Program-made: the position numbers and the translations under genes | Notes under the pieces: generated by a model | Seen by the model: the letters and a program-made list of their open reading frames with translations, nothing else | Database searches by the model: none | Told to the model about the DNA's origin: nothing | In this document: in pieces, positions 38,273 through 44,758 of the stretch | Numbering within the stretch: the stretch's first letter is position 1 | How the letters are laid out: each line of letters begins with the position of its first letter | Origin: an uncultured Ectothiorhodospiraceae bacterium | GTDB lineage: Bacteria; Pseudomonadota; Gammaproteobacteria; Nitrococcales; Halorhodospiraceae | DNA length: 44,758 nucleotides | Assembly (NCBI GenBank): GCA_913055575.1 | Contig: CAJXLI010000002.1 | Location: 1 to 44,758, forward strand | Direction of reading: 5' to 3'

Positions 38273-39649
38273 ATGGCCCGTATCGAGCGATCCAGCAGCG
38301 CGCTGAGCGTCAATCCGCTGAAGGCCGGCCAGCCCGTCGGCGGCACACTGGCAACCCTCGGCTTCCGGGGGGCGATGCCGCTGCTCCACGGTGCACAGGG
38401 CTGTACGGCCTTCGGCAAGGTCTACTTCGTCCGCCACTTCAACGAGCCCGTTCCGCTGCAGAGCTCGGCGGTGGACCCGATGAGCGGGGTCCTCGGCGCC
38501 GACGACAACGTGACTAGCGCCCTCGCAACCATCTGCCAGAAGTCGGCGCCGGCGCTCATCACCGTGATGACCACCGGTCTGTCCGAGACGGAGGGCACGG
38601 ACATCCACCGGCTCGTCCGGGCGTTCCGCTCGGCGCACCCGGAGCACGCGGCAACGGCGATCGCTGCGGTCAACACGCCGGACTTCCTGGGCACGCTGGA
38701 GAGCGGCTACGCCGAGACCGTCAAGGCCCTGATCGACGCCCTGGTACCGGGCGCCGAGTCAGCGGGTACACGCCCCGGCTCGGCGCCGAGGCGCGTGAAC
38801 GTGCTGCCCTCAAGCGCCCTGTCGCCAGGCGACGCCGAGGCGGTCACGGAGCTCGTCGAGGCCTTCGGCCTGGAGCCGGTGCTGATCCCCGACCTCGGCG
38901 CCTCCATGGACGGCCACCTGGCCGAGCAGGACTTCAGCCCGGTCACCACGGACGGCACCCCCGTCGAGGCCCTCGCCGGCTGCGGCGACGCGGCGGCGAC
39001 CCTGGTCATCGGCGCCTCCCTGCACGCCGCCGCAGATCGGCTCCGCGAGCGCACCGGCGTGCCGGACTACCGCTTCGACCACCTGATGGGCCTACCGGCC
39101 ACGGACCGCCTGGTGACCGCCCTGTGTGAGATCGCGGGCCGGGACCAGCCCCCCCAGCGCATCCGCCGCCACCGCCGCCAGCTCCAGGACGCCCTGCTCG
39201 ACACCCACGCCGTGCTGAGCGGCACGCGGGTCGGCATCGCGGCGGAGAGCGATCTGCTCAAGGCGCTGGCCACCCTGCTCTACGACACGGGCGCCGAGGT
39301 GACCACGCCAGTCGCACCGGACCGAGCCGCGGTGCTCAGCGAGCTCCCGACCGAGACCGTCTACGTGGGCGATCTCGAGACCCTGGAGCGGCAGGGGCGA
39401 GCCGACGGCGTCGAGCTCCTCCTCGGCAGCGGCCACGCGGTGGCGACAGCGCAGCGCCTGGGCGTACCGATCCTCCAGTGCGGCTACCCCATCTGGGAGC
39501 GGGTCGGCCTCCATACCCGGCCGCGGGTGGGCTACCGCGGCAGCCGGGACACCCTCTTCGAGCTCGCCAACCTCCTGCTCGAGCATCGGGAGCATACCGG
39601 CGGCGTCCGCCCGTACCGCTCCCGGTACCGCAGCGCCCTGACCGCTTGA
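38273..39649 (+). CDS. nifN: Nitrogenase FeMo-cofactor scaffold protein NifN
   Basis: Beta-type subunit of the NifEN scaffold. The 458-residue protein has NPLKAGQPVGGTLATLGFRGAMPLLHGAQGCTAFGKVYFVRHFNEP (signature HGAQGCTAF), VMTTGLSETEGTD, VLIPDLGASMDG, and GVPILQCGYPIWERVG near the C terminus. NifN lacks some P-cluster ligands found in NifK. The ATG follows GGAGGGAGCC. A hairpin lies 10 bp after its stop, and the nifX gene normally found next is missing. Confidence 0.95.
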   Translation: MARIERSSSALSVNPLKAGQPVGGTLATLGFRGAMPLLHGAQGCTAFGKVYFVRHFNEPVPLQSSAVDPMSGVLGADDNVTSALATICQKSAPALITVMTTGLSETEGTDIHRLVRAFRSAHPEHAATAIAAVNTPDFLGTLESGYAETVKALIDALVPGAESAGTRPGSAPRRVNVLPSSALSPGDAEAVTELVEAFGLEPVLIPDLGASMDGHLAEQDFSPVTTDGTPVEALAGCGDAAATLVIGASLHAAADRLRERTGVPDYRFDHLMGLPATDRLVTALCEIAGRDQPPQRIRRHRRQLQDALLDTHAVLSGTRVGIAAESDLLKALATLLYDTGAEVTTPVAPDRAAVLSELPTETVYVGDLETLERQGRADGVELLLGSGHAVATAQRLGVPILQCGYPIWERVGLHTRPRVGYRGSRDTLFELANLLLEHREHTGGVRPYRSRYRSALTA

Positions 39650-39659
39650 GGGCGGACGG

Positions 39660-39679
39660 CCCCGGCGCGTCGGCCGGGG
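39660..39679 (+). other. Hairpin directly after nifN
   Basis: CCCCGGC, GCGTCG, GCCGGGG make a 7-bp perfect stem 10 bp after the nifN stop, in the 98-bp gap before the DUF269 gene. It could stabilise the nifEN part of the mRNA or partially terminate it. Confidence 0.4.
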
Positions 39680-39747
39680 ATGGCGCAGCCCGCGCGAGGC
39701 CCCCGGGCCCGCCTCAGGCAACTTGTTGGACCAGCGGAGGCACAGCT

Positions 39748-40257
39748 ATGTGGACGTGGCACCCCGAGGCAGAACAACCCGCCACCGACGCCGCCAAGCG
39801 AGTCCTCGACCCCGAGGATCCGGCTATGGAGACCCCTTTCATGCGCGAGCTCATCCGCCAGGTCCGGGCGACGGACACCTTCGGGGCGTGGGACCACTAC
39901 GAGGACGCCACCCTCCTCGATCCCTTCATCCTCACCCCGGAGCGCAAGCGCGCCATCCCGGTGGTCAGCGATCCCGATAGCGAGACGGTCACCCGCCTGC
40001 GGACCTTCTACAACGCGGTCGCCGCCCGCCTCGAGACGCGCACCGGGCTCATGGGGATCCCCGTGGTCAATCTCAGCCACGAGGGGTTCGGCCGGGCCTT
40101 CGTCCTAGTCGGCAAGCTCGTCGCCGTCGACAAGCCCCTCCGCGATGTCCACCGCTTCGGCTTCGCCAGCGCCGAGAAGCTCACCAACCGGGGCGAGCGA
40201 CTCGTCGACGCCGGGCTCAGCCTCGTGGAGCGCTTCCCGGAGGCGGCCCGGGCATGA
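39748..40257 (+). CDS. NifX-associated nitrogen fixation protein (DUF269)
   Basis: 169-residue protein of the NifX-associated (DUF269) family, whose genes follow nifENX in many diazotrophs; its function is not established. Visible family features are PFMRELIRQVRATDTFGAWDHYED (FMRELIRQVRATD), a conserved LLDPFILTPE, and VVNLSHEGFGRAFVLVGKLVAVDKPLRDVHRFGF (HEGFGRAFVLVG). The ATG at 39748 is preceded by GGAGGCACAGCT. A longer in-frame reading from 39478 lies inside nifN and is not coding. It overlaps the NFU gene by 4 bp. Confidence 0.9.
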   Translation: MWTWHPEAEQPATDAAKRVLDPEDPAMETPFMRELIRQVRATDTFGAWDHYEDATLLDPFILTPERKRAIPVVSDPDSETVTRLRTFYNAVAARLETRTGLMGIPVVNLSHEGFGRAFVLVGKLVAVDKPLRDVHRFGFASAEKLTNRGERLVDAGLSLVERFPEAARA

Positions 40258-40583
40258 CGGACCCCAAGCACGAGCCAACGCACACCGGGCCGCCCCCCGC
40301 CTCCGAGACCGGGGCCGAGACGCCAGCCGCCAGCGACCCGCGGCGTACAGCGGTCGAGGAGGCCATCGCCGAGCTTCGACCGATCTTTCGCAGTGACGGC
40401 GGGGATATCCAGCTGAAGGAGATCCAGGGGCGGCGGGTCTACGTCGAGCTCAGCGGCGCCTGTGCTGGCTGCGCCCTGGCGGGGATGACCATCGGCGGCC
40501 TCCAGGAGCGGATCGTGGAGCGGCTCGGCGAGTCCGTCTGGGTGGTGCCGAACCTGTCCGGGCCGTCCTCGCCTCAGCCCTGA
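40254..40583 (+). CDS. NifU C-terminal-domain (NFU) iron-sulfur carrier
   Basis: 109-residue protein with a disordered, Pro/Thr-rich N-terminal stretch (about 30 residues) followed by a single NFU domain. The domain has IFRSDGGDIQLKEI and the cluster-binding CAGC in GACAGCALAGMT. It probably carries Fe-S clusters for nitrogenase assembly. It is not full-length NifU: the N-terminal IscU-like and central 2Fe-2S domains are missing. It overlaps the DUF269 gene (ATGA), so it is in the nifEN operon. Confidence 0.88.
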   Translation: MTDPKHEPTHTGPPPASETGAETPAASDPRRTAVEEAIAELRPIFRSDGGDIQLKEIQGRRVYVELSGACAGCALAGMTIGGLQERIVERLGESVWVVPNLSGPSSPQP

Positions 40584-40597
40584 CGTCGGCGGTAACG

Positions 40598-40626
40598 GCC
40601 GGCTGAGGGGCCCAAGAGGAGCCGGC
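40598..40626. terminator. Possible terminator between convergent nif arms
   Basis: GCCGGCT and AGCCGGC form a 7-bp stem with a 15-nt loop in the 90-bp gap between the NFU gene and the 2Fe-2S ferredoxin gene, which converge. No T-run. Confidence 0.3.
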
Positions 40627-40673
40627 GGGACGGTGCTGCGGCGCGTCGCCACGACACCGCCCCGGGCTCCCGG

Positions 40674-40958
40674 TCACGCCGGCTTCAGGGCCACGTCACC
40701 GAGGATCTGGGCCTGGCAGGCGATCCGCTGGTCTCGACCCGCGAAGTGCTCGTGGAGCAGCTTGCGCTCTACCTCCGAGGGGGCGCTGAGGTTCTCCGCG
40801 CCGTCCACCACCTCGCACAGGCAGGTCCCGCAATCGCCCTCCCGGCAGCCGTAGACGATCCCCGAGCCCACCTTCTCCGAGAGCTCGATCACCCGCGTCC
40901 CCACCGGCGTACTGACGGTGAGGCCGATATCCTTGAACGTCACCTGGGCTCTTGCCAT
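40674..40958 (-). CDS. 2Fe-2S ferredoxin
   Basis: 94-residue plant/adrenodoxin-type ferredoxin. The cluster motif is C-x4-C-x2-C (GCREGDCGTCLCEV) plus a distal Cys in QRIACQAQ. A further Cys lies in LCEV. Such ferredoxins in nif clusters are thought to donate electrons to nitrogenase or to cofactor assembly; partner unknown here. The ATG at 40958 has GAGGAGC upstream. It is the last gene of the minus nif arm, 68 bp after the NafY-like gene. Confidence 0.88.
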   Translation of the reverse strand: MARAQVTFKDIGLTVSTPVGTRVIELSEKVGSGIVYGCREGDCGTCLCEVVDGAENLSAPSEVERKLLHEHFAGRDQRIACQAQILGDVALKPA

Positions 40959-41026
40959 GTCCGTTTGCTCCTCGTTCGACTGTGCTCGTTGCAGAGCCTG
41001 CTGGCCTCGGTCCCTGGGGCCGGGGC

Positions 41027-41734
41027 TCAGTGCGTCCCGGCCTGGCTCGCACCGTCCCGCTCCATGACCCTCGCCAGCCACGGCGGCGGCTGGCTCGCCA
41101 GCGCCGTAGAGAGCTGGTCCATCTGCTCGGCGGCATCGCCCCCGTCGGGGACCTTCATCGGGAAGACGCCGGCGTTGACCACCTTGGCCGCCGCCGGCGC
41201 GCCGATGGAGCAGACGTAGAGCAGCTGGCAGTCGGCGATCAGGGTCACCCGGGCTCGGTTCTTGTCCTCCCGGCGGTCACCGGCGTCGGTCACCGCCTCG
41301 GCCACCGGCCGTACCTCGGCCAGCCGGGTCCCCTCGGGGCTGACCTCGTAGACCAGGAACCGGGTGCAGGAGCCGAAGTGGCCGTCCAGCGCGCCGCCAT
41401 TATTGGAGGCGCAAGCCACCCGGACAGCGCCCGGCAGCGGCGGGCCGGGATGCGGATCGGGGATATCGGCATCCACGGCCGCCTCGCCGCGCAGGGCCCG
41501 GCAGGCGGCCTCCAGCCGCTCTACCGGGGCCTCTTTGACGGCCTCCAGGTGGTCCCGTCCTGCGGCGTCGCGCAGCCCGGCGGAGGTGACGCCGGCAAGC
41601 TTCTCGGCGGTGAGGGGCACCCCCAGGTGGCCGGTGAGCATCCGGACCAGCTGCTGGACCTCGGCCTCTGGAAGCTCCCGGGCCGCCAACCCGACCCGCA
41701 GGGCCAGGTCCGGCGATAACGCTTCATCGCTCAT
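41027..41734 (-). CDS. NafY/NifX-family FeMo-cofactor carrier
   Basis: 235-residue protein with two domains. The N-terminal one (about residues 5-95) resembles the sterile-alpha-like domain of NafY/NifY that binds apo-dinitrogenase. The C-terminal NifX/NifB-tail domain (about 103-220) has VACASNNGGALDGHFGSC, carrying the DGHFG His used by NafY to bind cofactor, and VCSIGAPAAAKVVNAGVFPMKV. It probably holds FeMo-cofactor or its precursor before insertion into NifDK. The ATG has GAGGAGGG upstream. It is the only NifX-type domain in the window. NifY is an alternative name. Confidence 0.87.
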   Translation of the reverse strand: MSDEALSPDLALRVGLAARELPEAEVQQLVRMLTGHLGVPLTAEKLAGVTSAGLRDAAGRDHLEAVKEAPVERLEAACRALRGEAAVDADIPDPHPGPPLPGAVRVACASNNGGALDGHFGSCTRFLVYEVSPEGTRLAEVRPVAEAVTDAGDRREDKNRARVTLIADCQLLYVCSIGAPAAAKVVNAGVFPMKVPDGGDAAEQMDQLSTALASQPPPWLARVMERDGASQAGTH

Positions 41735-41756
41735 GGCTATCCCTCCTCGTGCCCGC

Positions 41757-41957
41757 TCAATCCGCCGGGACAACGCAATCCTCGACCTCGCAGACCTCCT
41801 CGCAGCGGGGCATCTCGAAATGGCCCTCGCACTCGGTGCAGCGGTCCGCGATGATCTCGTAGACGCCCAGCTTGTTGGTCCGGATGGCCGCTTCCGGGCA
41901 TTCCGGCTCGCAGTCGCCGCAGCTGGTGCACAGCTCGGGATCGATCTTCATCGCCAT
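41757..41957 (-). CDS. 2[4Fe-4S] ferredoxin
   Basis: 66-residue low-potential bacterial ferredoxin. The first cluster motif is C-x2-C-x2-C-x3-CP (CTSCGDCEPECP). The second is C-x2-C-x8-C-x3-C, the insertion seen in Allochromatium-type and nif-linked ferredoxins. One further Cys is near the end. Likely electron donor to nitrogenase or to NifB/NifEN. GAGGAGGGTC precedes the ATG. It lies 32 bp after nifK and 22 bp before the NafY-like gene. Confidence 0.92.
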   Translation of the reverse strand: MAMKIDPELCTSCGDCEPECPEAAIRTNKLGVYEIIADRCTECEGHFEMPRCEEVCEVEDCVVPAD

Positions 41958-41989
41958 CGTCTTGACCCTCCTCGTCGTCGGCGCCGCGC

Positions 41990-43561
41990 TCAGCGGACCA
42001 GGTCGAAGTTGTAGTCCGTATCACCCAGGTGCCCCGTCTCCGCGTCCAGGCGCTCGAGCACCGCATTGACCAGGGTAGTCAGGATGTACATCGCGCCCTC
42101 GTAGCCCCAGATGCTATTGCGGTGCAGGTGGTGCCGGTCGAAGATCGGGAACCCGAGCCGGATCAGCGGCACCTCATGCGCCTCGCCCAGGTAGCGAGTG
42201 TCGCGCTCGATGAACTTCCCGTAGGAGTTGCCGATCATGAAATCCGGCTTGTCGGTGAAGCACAGCGAGCGCATGTGCCACAGGTCCTTGCCCACGTAGA
42301 CCTGGGCCGACTGGCCCTGCGGGGTCTCCTCGAGCATCTGCCGCATCGCCTTGCCCCAGCGCTTGTTGGCGTTGTGGCAGAGCACGTGCTGCGGCTCGGC
42401 GCCGATCTCCGTGAGCAACTTGGTCATGCCCATGACAAAGTCCGGATCGCCCCACAGGGCGAAGCGCTTGCCGTGCAGCCACTGGTGGGAGTCGGTGATC
42501 ATATCCACCAGGCGCCCGCGCTCCTTCGCCAAGGACTCGGGGATGGGCTGGCCCGTCAGCTCCGAGACCTTCATCAGGAAGTCGTCGGTCCAGTCCAGCC
42601 CCATGGGGATCGGGGTCTCGGGGCTGTCGTGCTTCCAGGTCTGCTTGACCGTCTTCCGGGACTTGCTCAGCGCCCAGGGCTGGAGCATCAAGGTATCGAT
42701 GCTGTTGGGCGCATCCCGCATCGTCTCCAGGGGCGTGCCGCCGGCGTACATGCGGTACTCGCCGTCGGCCGGCGTATCCAGGACCTCCGTCGGGTCCGAG
42801 AGGAGGTTGTAGTCGACCCCCATCTCCGCCATGGCCCGCTTGATCCAGCGGTAGCTGCCCAGGTAGCCCTCGAAGCCCGGCACCAGGTTGAGCTTGCCGT
42901 TGCTGCCGCGCTCCTTGGTGTCCATCTCGTTGATGGTGAAATAGCGCGCCATCCCCTCGAACATGTTGTCCCAGCCCTGGATGTGGCTGCCCACGAAGCT
43001 GGGCGTATGGGCGAAGGGCGTGGGCACCTCGCTGGGCAGGTAGTCGCCTTTCTTGGCGTTATCGATGAAGGCGTTGAGGTCGTCGCCGATCACCTCCGCC
43101 ATGCACGTGGTGGACACGGCGATGGCCTCGGGCTGGTAGACCTGGTAGGCGTTCTTCAGCCCCTCGTTCATGTTGTTGTGGCCGCCGAAGACCGCGGCAT
43201 CCTCGGTCATGGAGTCGGAGACACAGGCCACCGGCTCCTTGAAGTGGCGATTGAGGTAGGTGCGGAAATAGGCCACACACCCCTGGGAGCCGTGGACGTA
43301 GGGGAGCGTCCGCTCGAGGCCCAGGGCGCAGAGCACGGCCCCGAGCGGCTGGCAGACCTTCGACGGATCGACAGTCAGCGACTGGCGGGAGAAGTTCAGC
43401 TCCTGGTACTCCTCGGTCGTGGTCCAGCGGAAGATCTCGTCGATCCGGTCCTGCTCCACGCCCGCCTCGAACTCCTGGCGCTTGCGGGCCAGGACCTGCT
43501 GGTAGGCGTCGTCCTGGAAAAGCGGGTAGCAGGGCTTGACCGCTTCGGCGTCTTGGCTCAT
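41990..43561 (-). CDS. nifK: Nitrogenase molybdenum-iron protein beta chain
   Basis: Beta subunit of dinitrogenase, 523 residues. P-cluster Cys ligands are visible in VCQPLGA, GSQGCVAYF and STTCMAEVIGDD, matching Azotobacter Cys70, Cys95 and Cys153. Other family elements are RHFKEPVACVSDSMTEDAAVFGG (SMTEDAAVFGG), NLVPGFEGYLG and the C-terminal FDRHHLHRNSIWGYEGA. Start is ATG 43561 with GGAGGAA 7 nt upstream, in preference to ATG 43576. It lies 84 bp downstream of nifD. Confidence 0.98.
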   Translation of the reverse strand: MSQDAEAVKPCYPLFQDDAYQQVLARKRQEFEAGVEQDRIDEIFRWTTTEEYQELNFSRQSLTVDPSKVCQPLGAVLCALGLERTLPYVHGSQGCVAYFRTYLNRHFKEPVACVSDSMTEDAAVFGGHNNMNEGLKNAYQVYQPEAIAVSTTCMAEVIGDDLNAFIDNAKKGDYLPSEVPTPFAHTPSFVGSHIQGWDNMFEGMARYFTINEMDTKERGSNGKLNLVPGFEGYLGSYRWIKRAMAEMGVDYNLLSDPTEVLDTPADGEYRMYAGGTPLETMRDAPNSIDTLMLQPWALSKSRKTVKQTWKHDSPETPIPMGLDWTDDFLMKVSELTGQPIPESLAKERGRLVDMITDSHQWLHGKRFALWGDPDFVMGMTKLLTEIGAEPQHVLCHNANKRWGKAMRQMLEETPQGQSAQVYVGKDLWHMRSLCFTDKPDFMIGNSYGKFIERDTRYLGEAHEVPLIRLGFPIFDRHHLHRNSIWGYEGAMYILTTLVNAVLERLDAETGHLGDTDYNFDLVR

Positions 43562-43609
43562 GGCGTATTCCTCCATCGCGCCGTGGTGTCGGCGCGCTGT
43601 GCGCGGTGC

Positions 43610-43626
43610 GGGCCGGCGCCCGGCCC
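43610..43626 (-). other. Hairpin between nifD and nifK
   Basis: GGGCCGG, CGC, CCGGCCC make a perfect 7-bp stem in the 84-bp nifD-nifK gap. Such intercistronic hairpins can affect mRNA processing or the balance between subunits. Confidence 0.4.
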
Positions 43627-43645
43627 GCTGGGTCGCTGGCTCGCG

Positions 43646-44758
43646 TCAGGCCGCCTCGGACTCGGCAGGGCCACTGCGCTTCCACGGCGGGGTCATGCGG
43701 CCCCAGACCGGGTTATTGACGGTCATGTCCATATCCCGGGCGAAGATGGCGAAGCCGTCGTAGCCGTGGTACGGGCCGGAGTAGTCCCAGGAGTGCATCT
43801 GGCGGAAGGGCAGCCCCATCTTCTGGAAGACGTACTTCTCCTTGATGCCGGCCCCGACGAGATCCGGCTGCAGACGCTCGATGAAGCGCTCCAGCTCGTA
43901 GGCGCTGGCGTCGTCGTAGATCAGCGTCCCCTCCTTGAGCTCCGGATACGTACGCTCGTAGTCGTCCTCGTGGCCGAACTCGTAGCCGGTGCCGATGACC
44001 TCCATGCCCAGGTCCTCGTAGGCGCCGATGACGTGGCGTGGGCGCAGCCCGCCGACGTAGAGCATCACCCGCTTGCCCGCCAGGCGCGGCCGGTACTTGG
44101 CGAGGACCGCATCCACCTCCGGCTGGTGCGCCGCGATCACGCGCTCGGCGTTGTCCTGGATGCTCGCGTCGAAGTACGAGGCGATCTCCCGCAGGCTATT
44201 GGCGATCCTCGTGGGGCCGAAGAAGTTGTACTCCAGGTACGGCGTACCGTAGGTGCTCTTCATGTACTCGCTGATGTAGTTCATCGAGCGGTAGCAGTGC
44301 AGGAGATTGAGCTGCACGGCCGGGGTGTTCTCCATCTCGGCGATGGTGCAGTCACCCGGCCACTGGGCCACGACGTTCAGGCCCATCTCCTCGAGGAGGA
44401 TGCGCGAGGCCCAGCAGTCGCCGCCGATGTTGTAGTCACCGAGGATGGCCACGTCGTAGGGGCCGGCCTCCCGCCTCGGCTCCCGCTGGCTCAGGACGTG
44501 GTCGCGGATGGTGTCGTTGGCGATGTGGTGGCCGAGCGACTGCGAGACACCGCGGAAGCCCTCGCAGCGCACCGGCACCACCGGCTTGCCGAGCTGCTCG
44601 CTCTTCTGCTTGGCCACCGAGTCGATGTCGTCGCCGATCAACCCCACCGGGCACTCGGACTGGACGGTGATGCCGTTGTTCAGCGGGAACAGCATCTCGA
44701 TCTCGTCGAGGATCTTGTCGAGCTTCGGGTCGCCGCCGAAGACGATGTCCTTCTCCTG
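43646..44758 (-). CDS. nifD: Nitrogenase molybdenum-iron protein alpha chain (5' end outside window)
   Basis: C-terminal 370 residues or so of the dinitrogenase alpha subunit, open to the window edge (QEKDIVFGG is the first visible motif). The P-cluster Cys equivalent to Cys154 is in [11 protein letters not shown]. The FeMo-cofactor ligands are Cys in [11 protein letters not shown] (Cys275) and His in [12 protein letters not shown] (His442). [19 protein letters not shown] is also clear. The Cys62 and Cys88 ligands lie outside the window. It is the vanadium-free, molybdenum type by similarity. nifH is probably upstream. Confidence 0.98.
   Translation of the reverse strand, partial: QEKDIVFGGDPKLDKILDEIEMLFPLNNGITVQSECPVGLIGDDIDSVAKQKSEQLGKPVVPVRCEGFRGVSQSLGHHIANDTIRDHVLSQREPRREAGPYDVAILGDYNIGGDCWASRILLEEMGLNVVAQWPGDCTIAEMENTPAVQLNLLHCYRSMNYISEYMKSTYGTPYLEYNFFGPTRIANSLREIASYFDASIQDNAERVIAAHQPEVDAVLAKYRPRLAGKRVMLYVGGLRPRHVIGAYEDLGMEVIGTGYEFGHEDDYERTYPELKEGTLIYDDASAYELERFIERLQPDLVGAGIKEKYVFQKMGLPFRQMHSWDYSGPYHGYDGFAIFARDMDMTVNNPVWGRMTPPWKRSGPAESEAA

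Noticed and set aside
39478-39747. N-terminal extension of the DUF269 protein
   Set aside because: It lies within nifN and the gap, has shadow composition, and the ATG at 39748 has a good GGAGG site.

Overview
The window is chromosomal DNA of a high-GC, nitrogen-fixing gammaproteobacterium. Gene order from the AlgW/DegS-type protease through his-murA-mla-kds-lpt-rpoN-ptsN-rapZ to tldD/yhdP/rng is the order known from Pseudomonas. Very high GC at third codon positions, many Asp/Glu-rich proteins, an HprK-containing PTS set and a molybdenum nitrogenase cluster suggest a purple-sulfur-type member of the Ectothiorhodospiraceae (Halorhodospira-like). The taxon is an inference; no rRNA gene is present.

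Region 1 (1-8.5 kb): the 3' part of a DegS/AlgW protease gene meets, head-on, a long minus-strand operon mlaFEDCB-ibaG-murA-hisGDC. It encodes outer-membrane lipid transport, the first committed step of peptidoglycan synthesis and part of histidine synthesis. Region 2 (8.6-16.6 kb): a divergent plus-strand operon kdsD-kdsC-lptC-lptA-lptB-rpoN (LPS sugar synthesis, LPS export, sigma-54), then ptsN, a short hprK, rapZ, a mannose-type EIIA, HPr and a small unknown gene. hpf, usually found between rpoN and ptsN, is missing. Region 3 (16.6-33.4 kb): minus-strand housekeeping genes, reading leuS-lptE-holA-proA-nadD-rsfS-rlmH-maf-rng-yhdP-nit-tldD-pmbA, with a divergent zinc-ribbon gene beyond leuS. 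Region 4 (33.5-36.5 kb): tRNA-Gly(GCC) with a clear promoter, then feoABC behind a promoter overlapped by a Fur-box-like site.

Region 5 (36.5-44.8 kb): two convergent nitrogen-fixation arms. The plus arm is nifE-nifN-DUF269-NFU. It follows a textbook NifA upstream site (GTGT-N10-ACAC) and an exact sigma-54 -24/-12 element, so the rpoN product of region 2 probably drives it. The minus arm is nifD (5' part outside the window), nifK, a 2[4Fe-4S] ferredoxin, a NafY-like cofactor carrier and a 2Fe-2S ferredoxin. No stand-alone nifX lies beside nifEN; the NafY-like protein carries the only NifX-type domain in the window. Iron uptake (feo) sits directly beside the iron-demanding nitrogenase genes.

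I see no insertion sequence, prophage, CRISPR array or integrase. The most unusual non-coding stretch is the 476-base feoA-nifE gap, which holds two families of 15-bp repeats plus both promoters. I found no clearly novel system; the best candidates for a second look are the small unknown gene after HPr, the structured rpoN-ptsN gap and the feo-nif control region.
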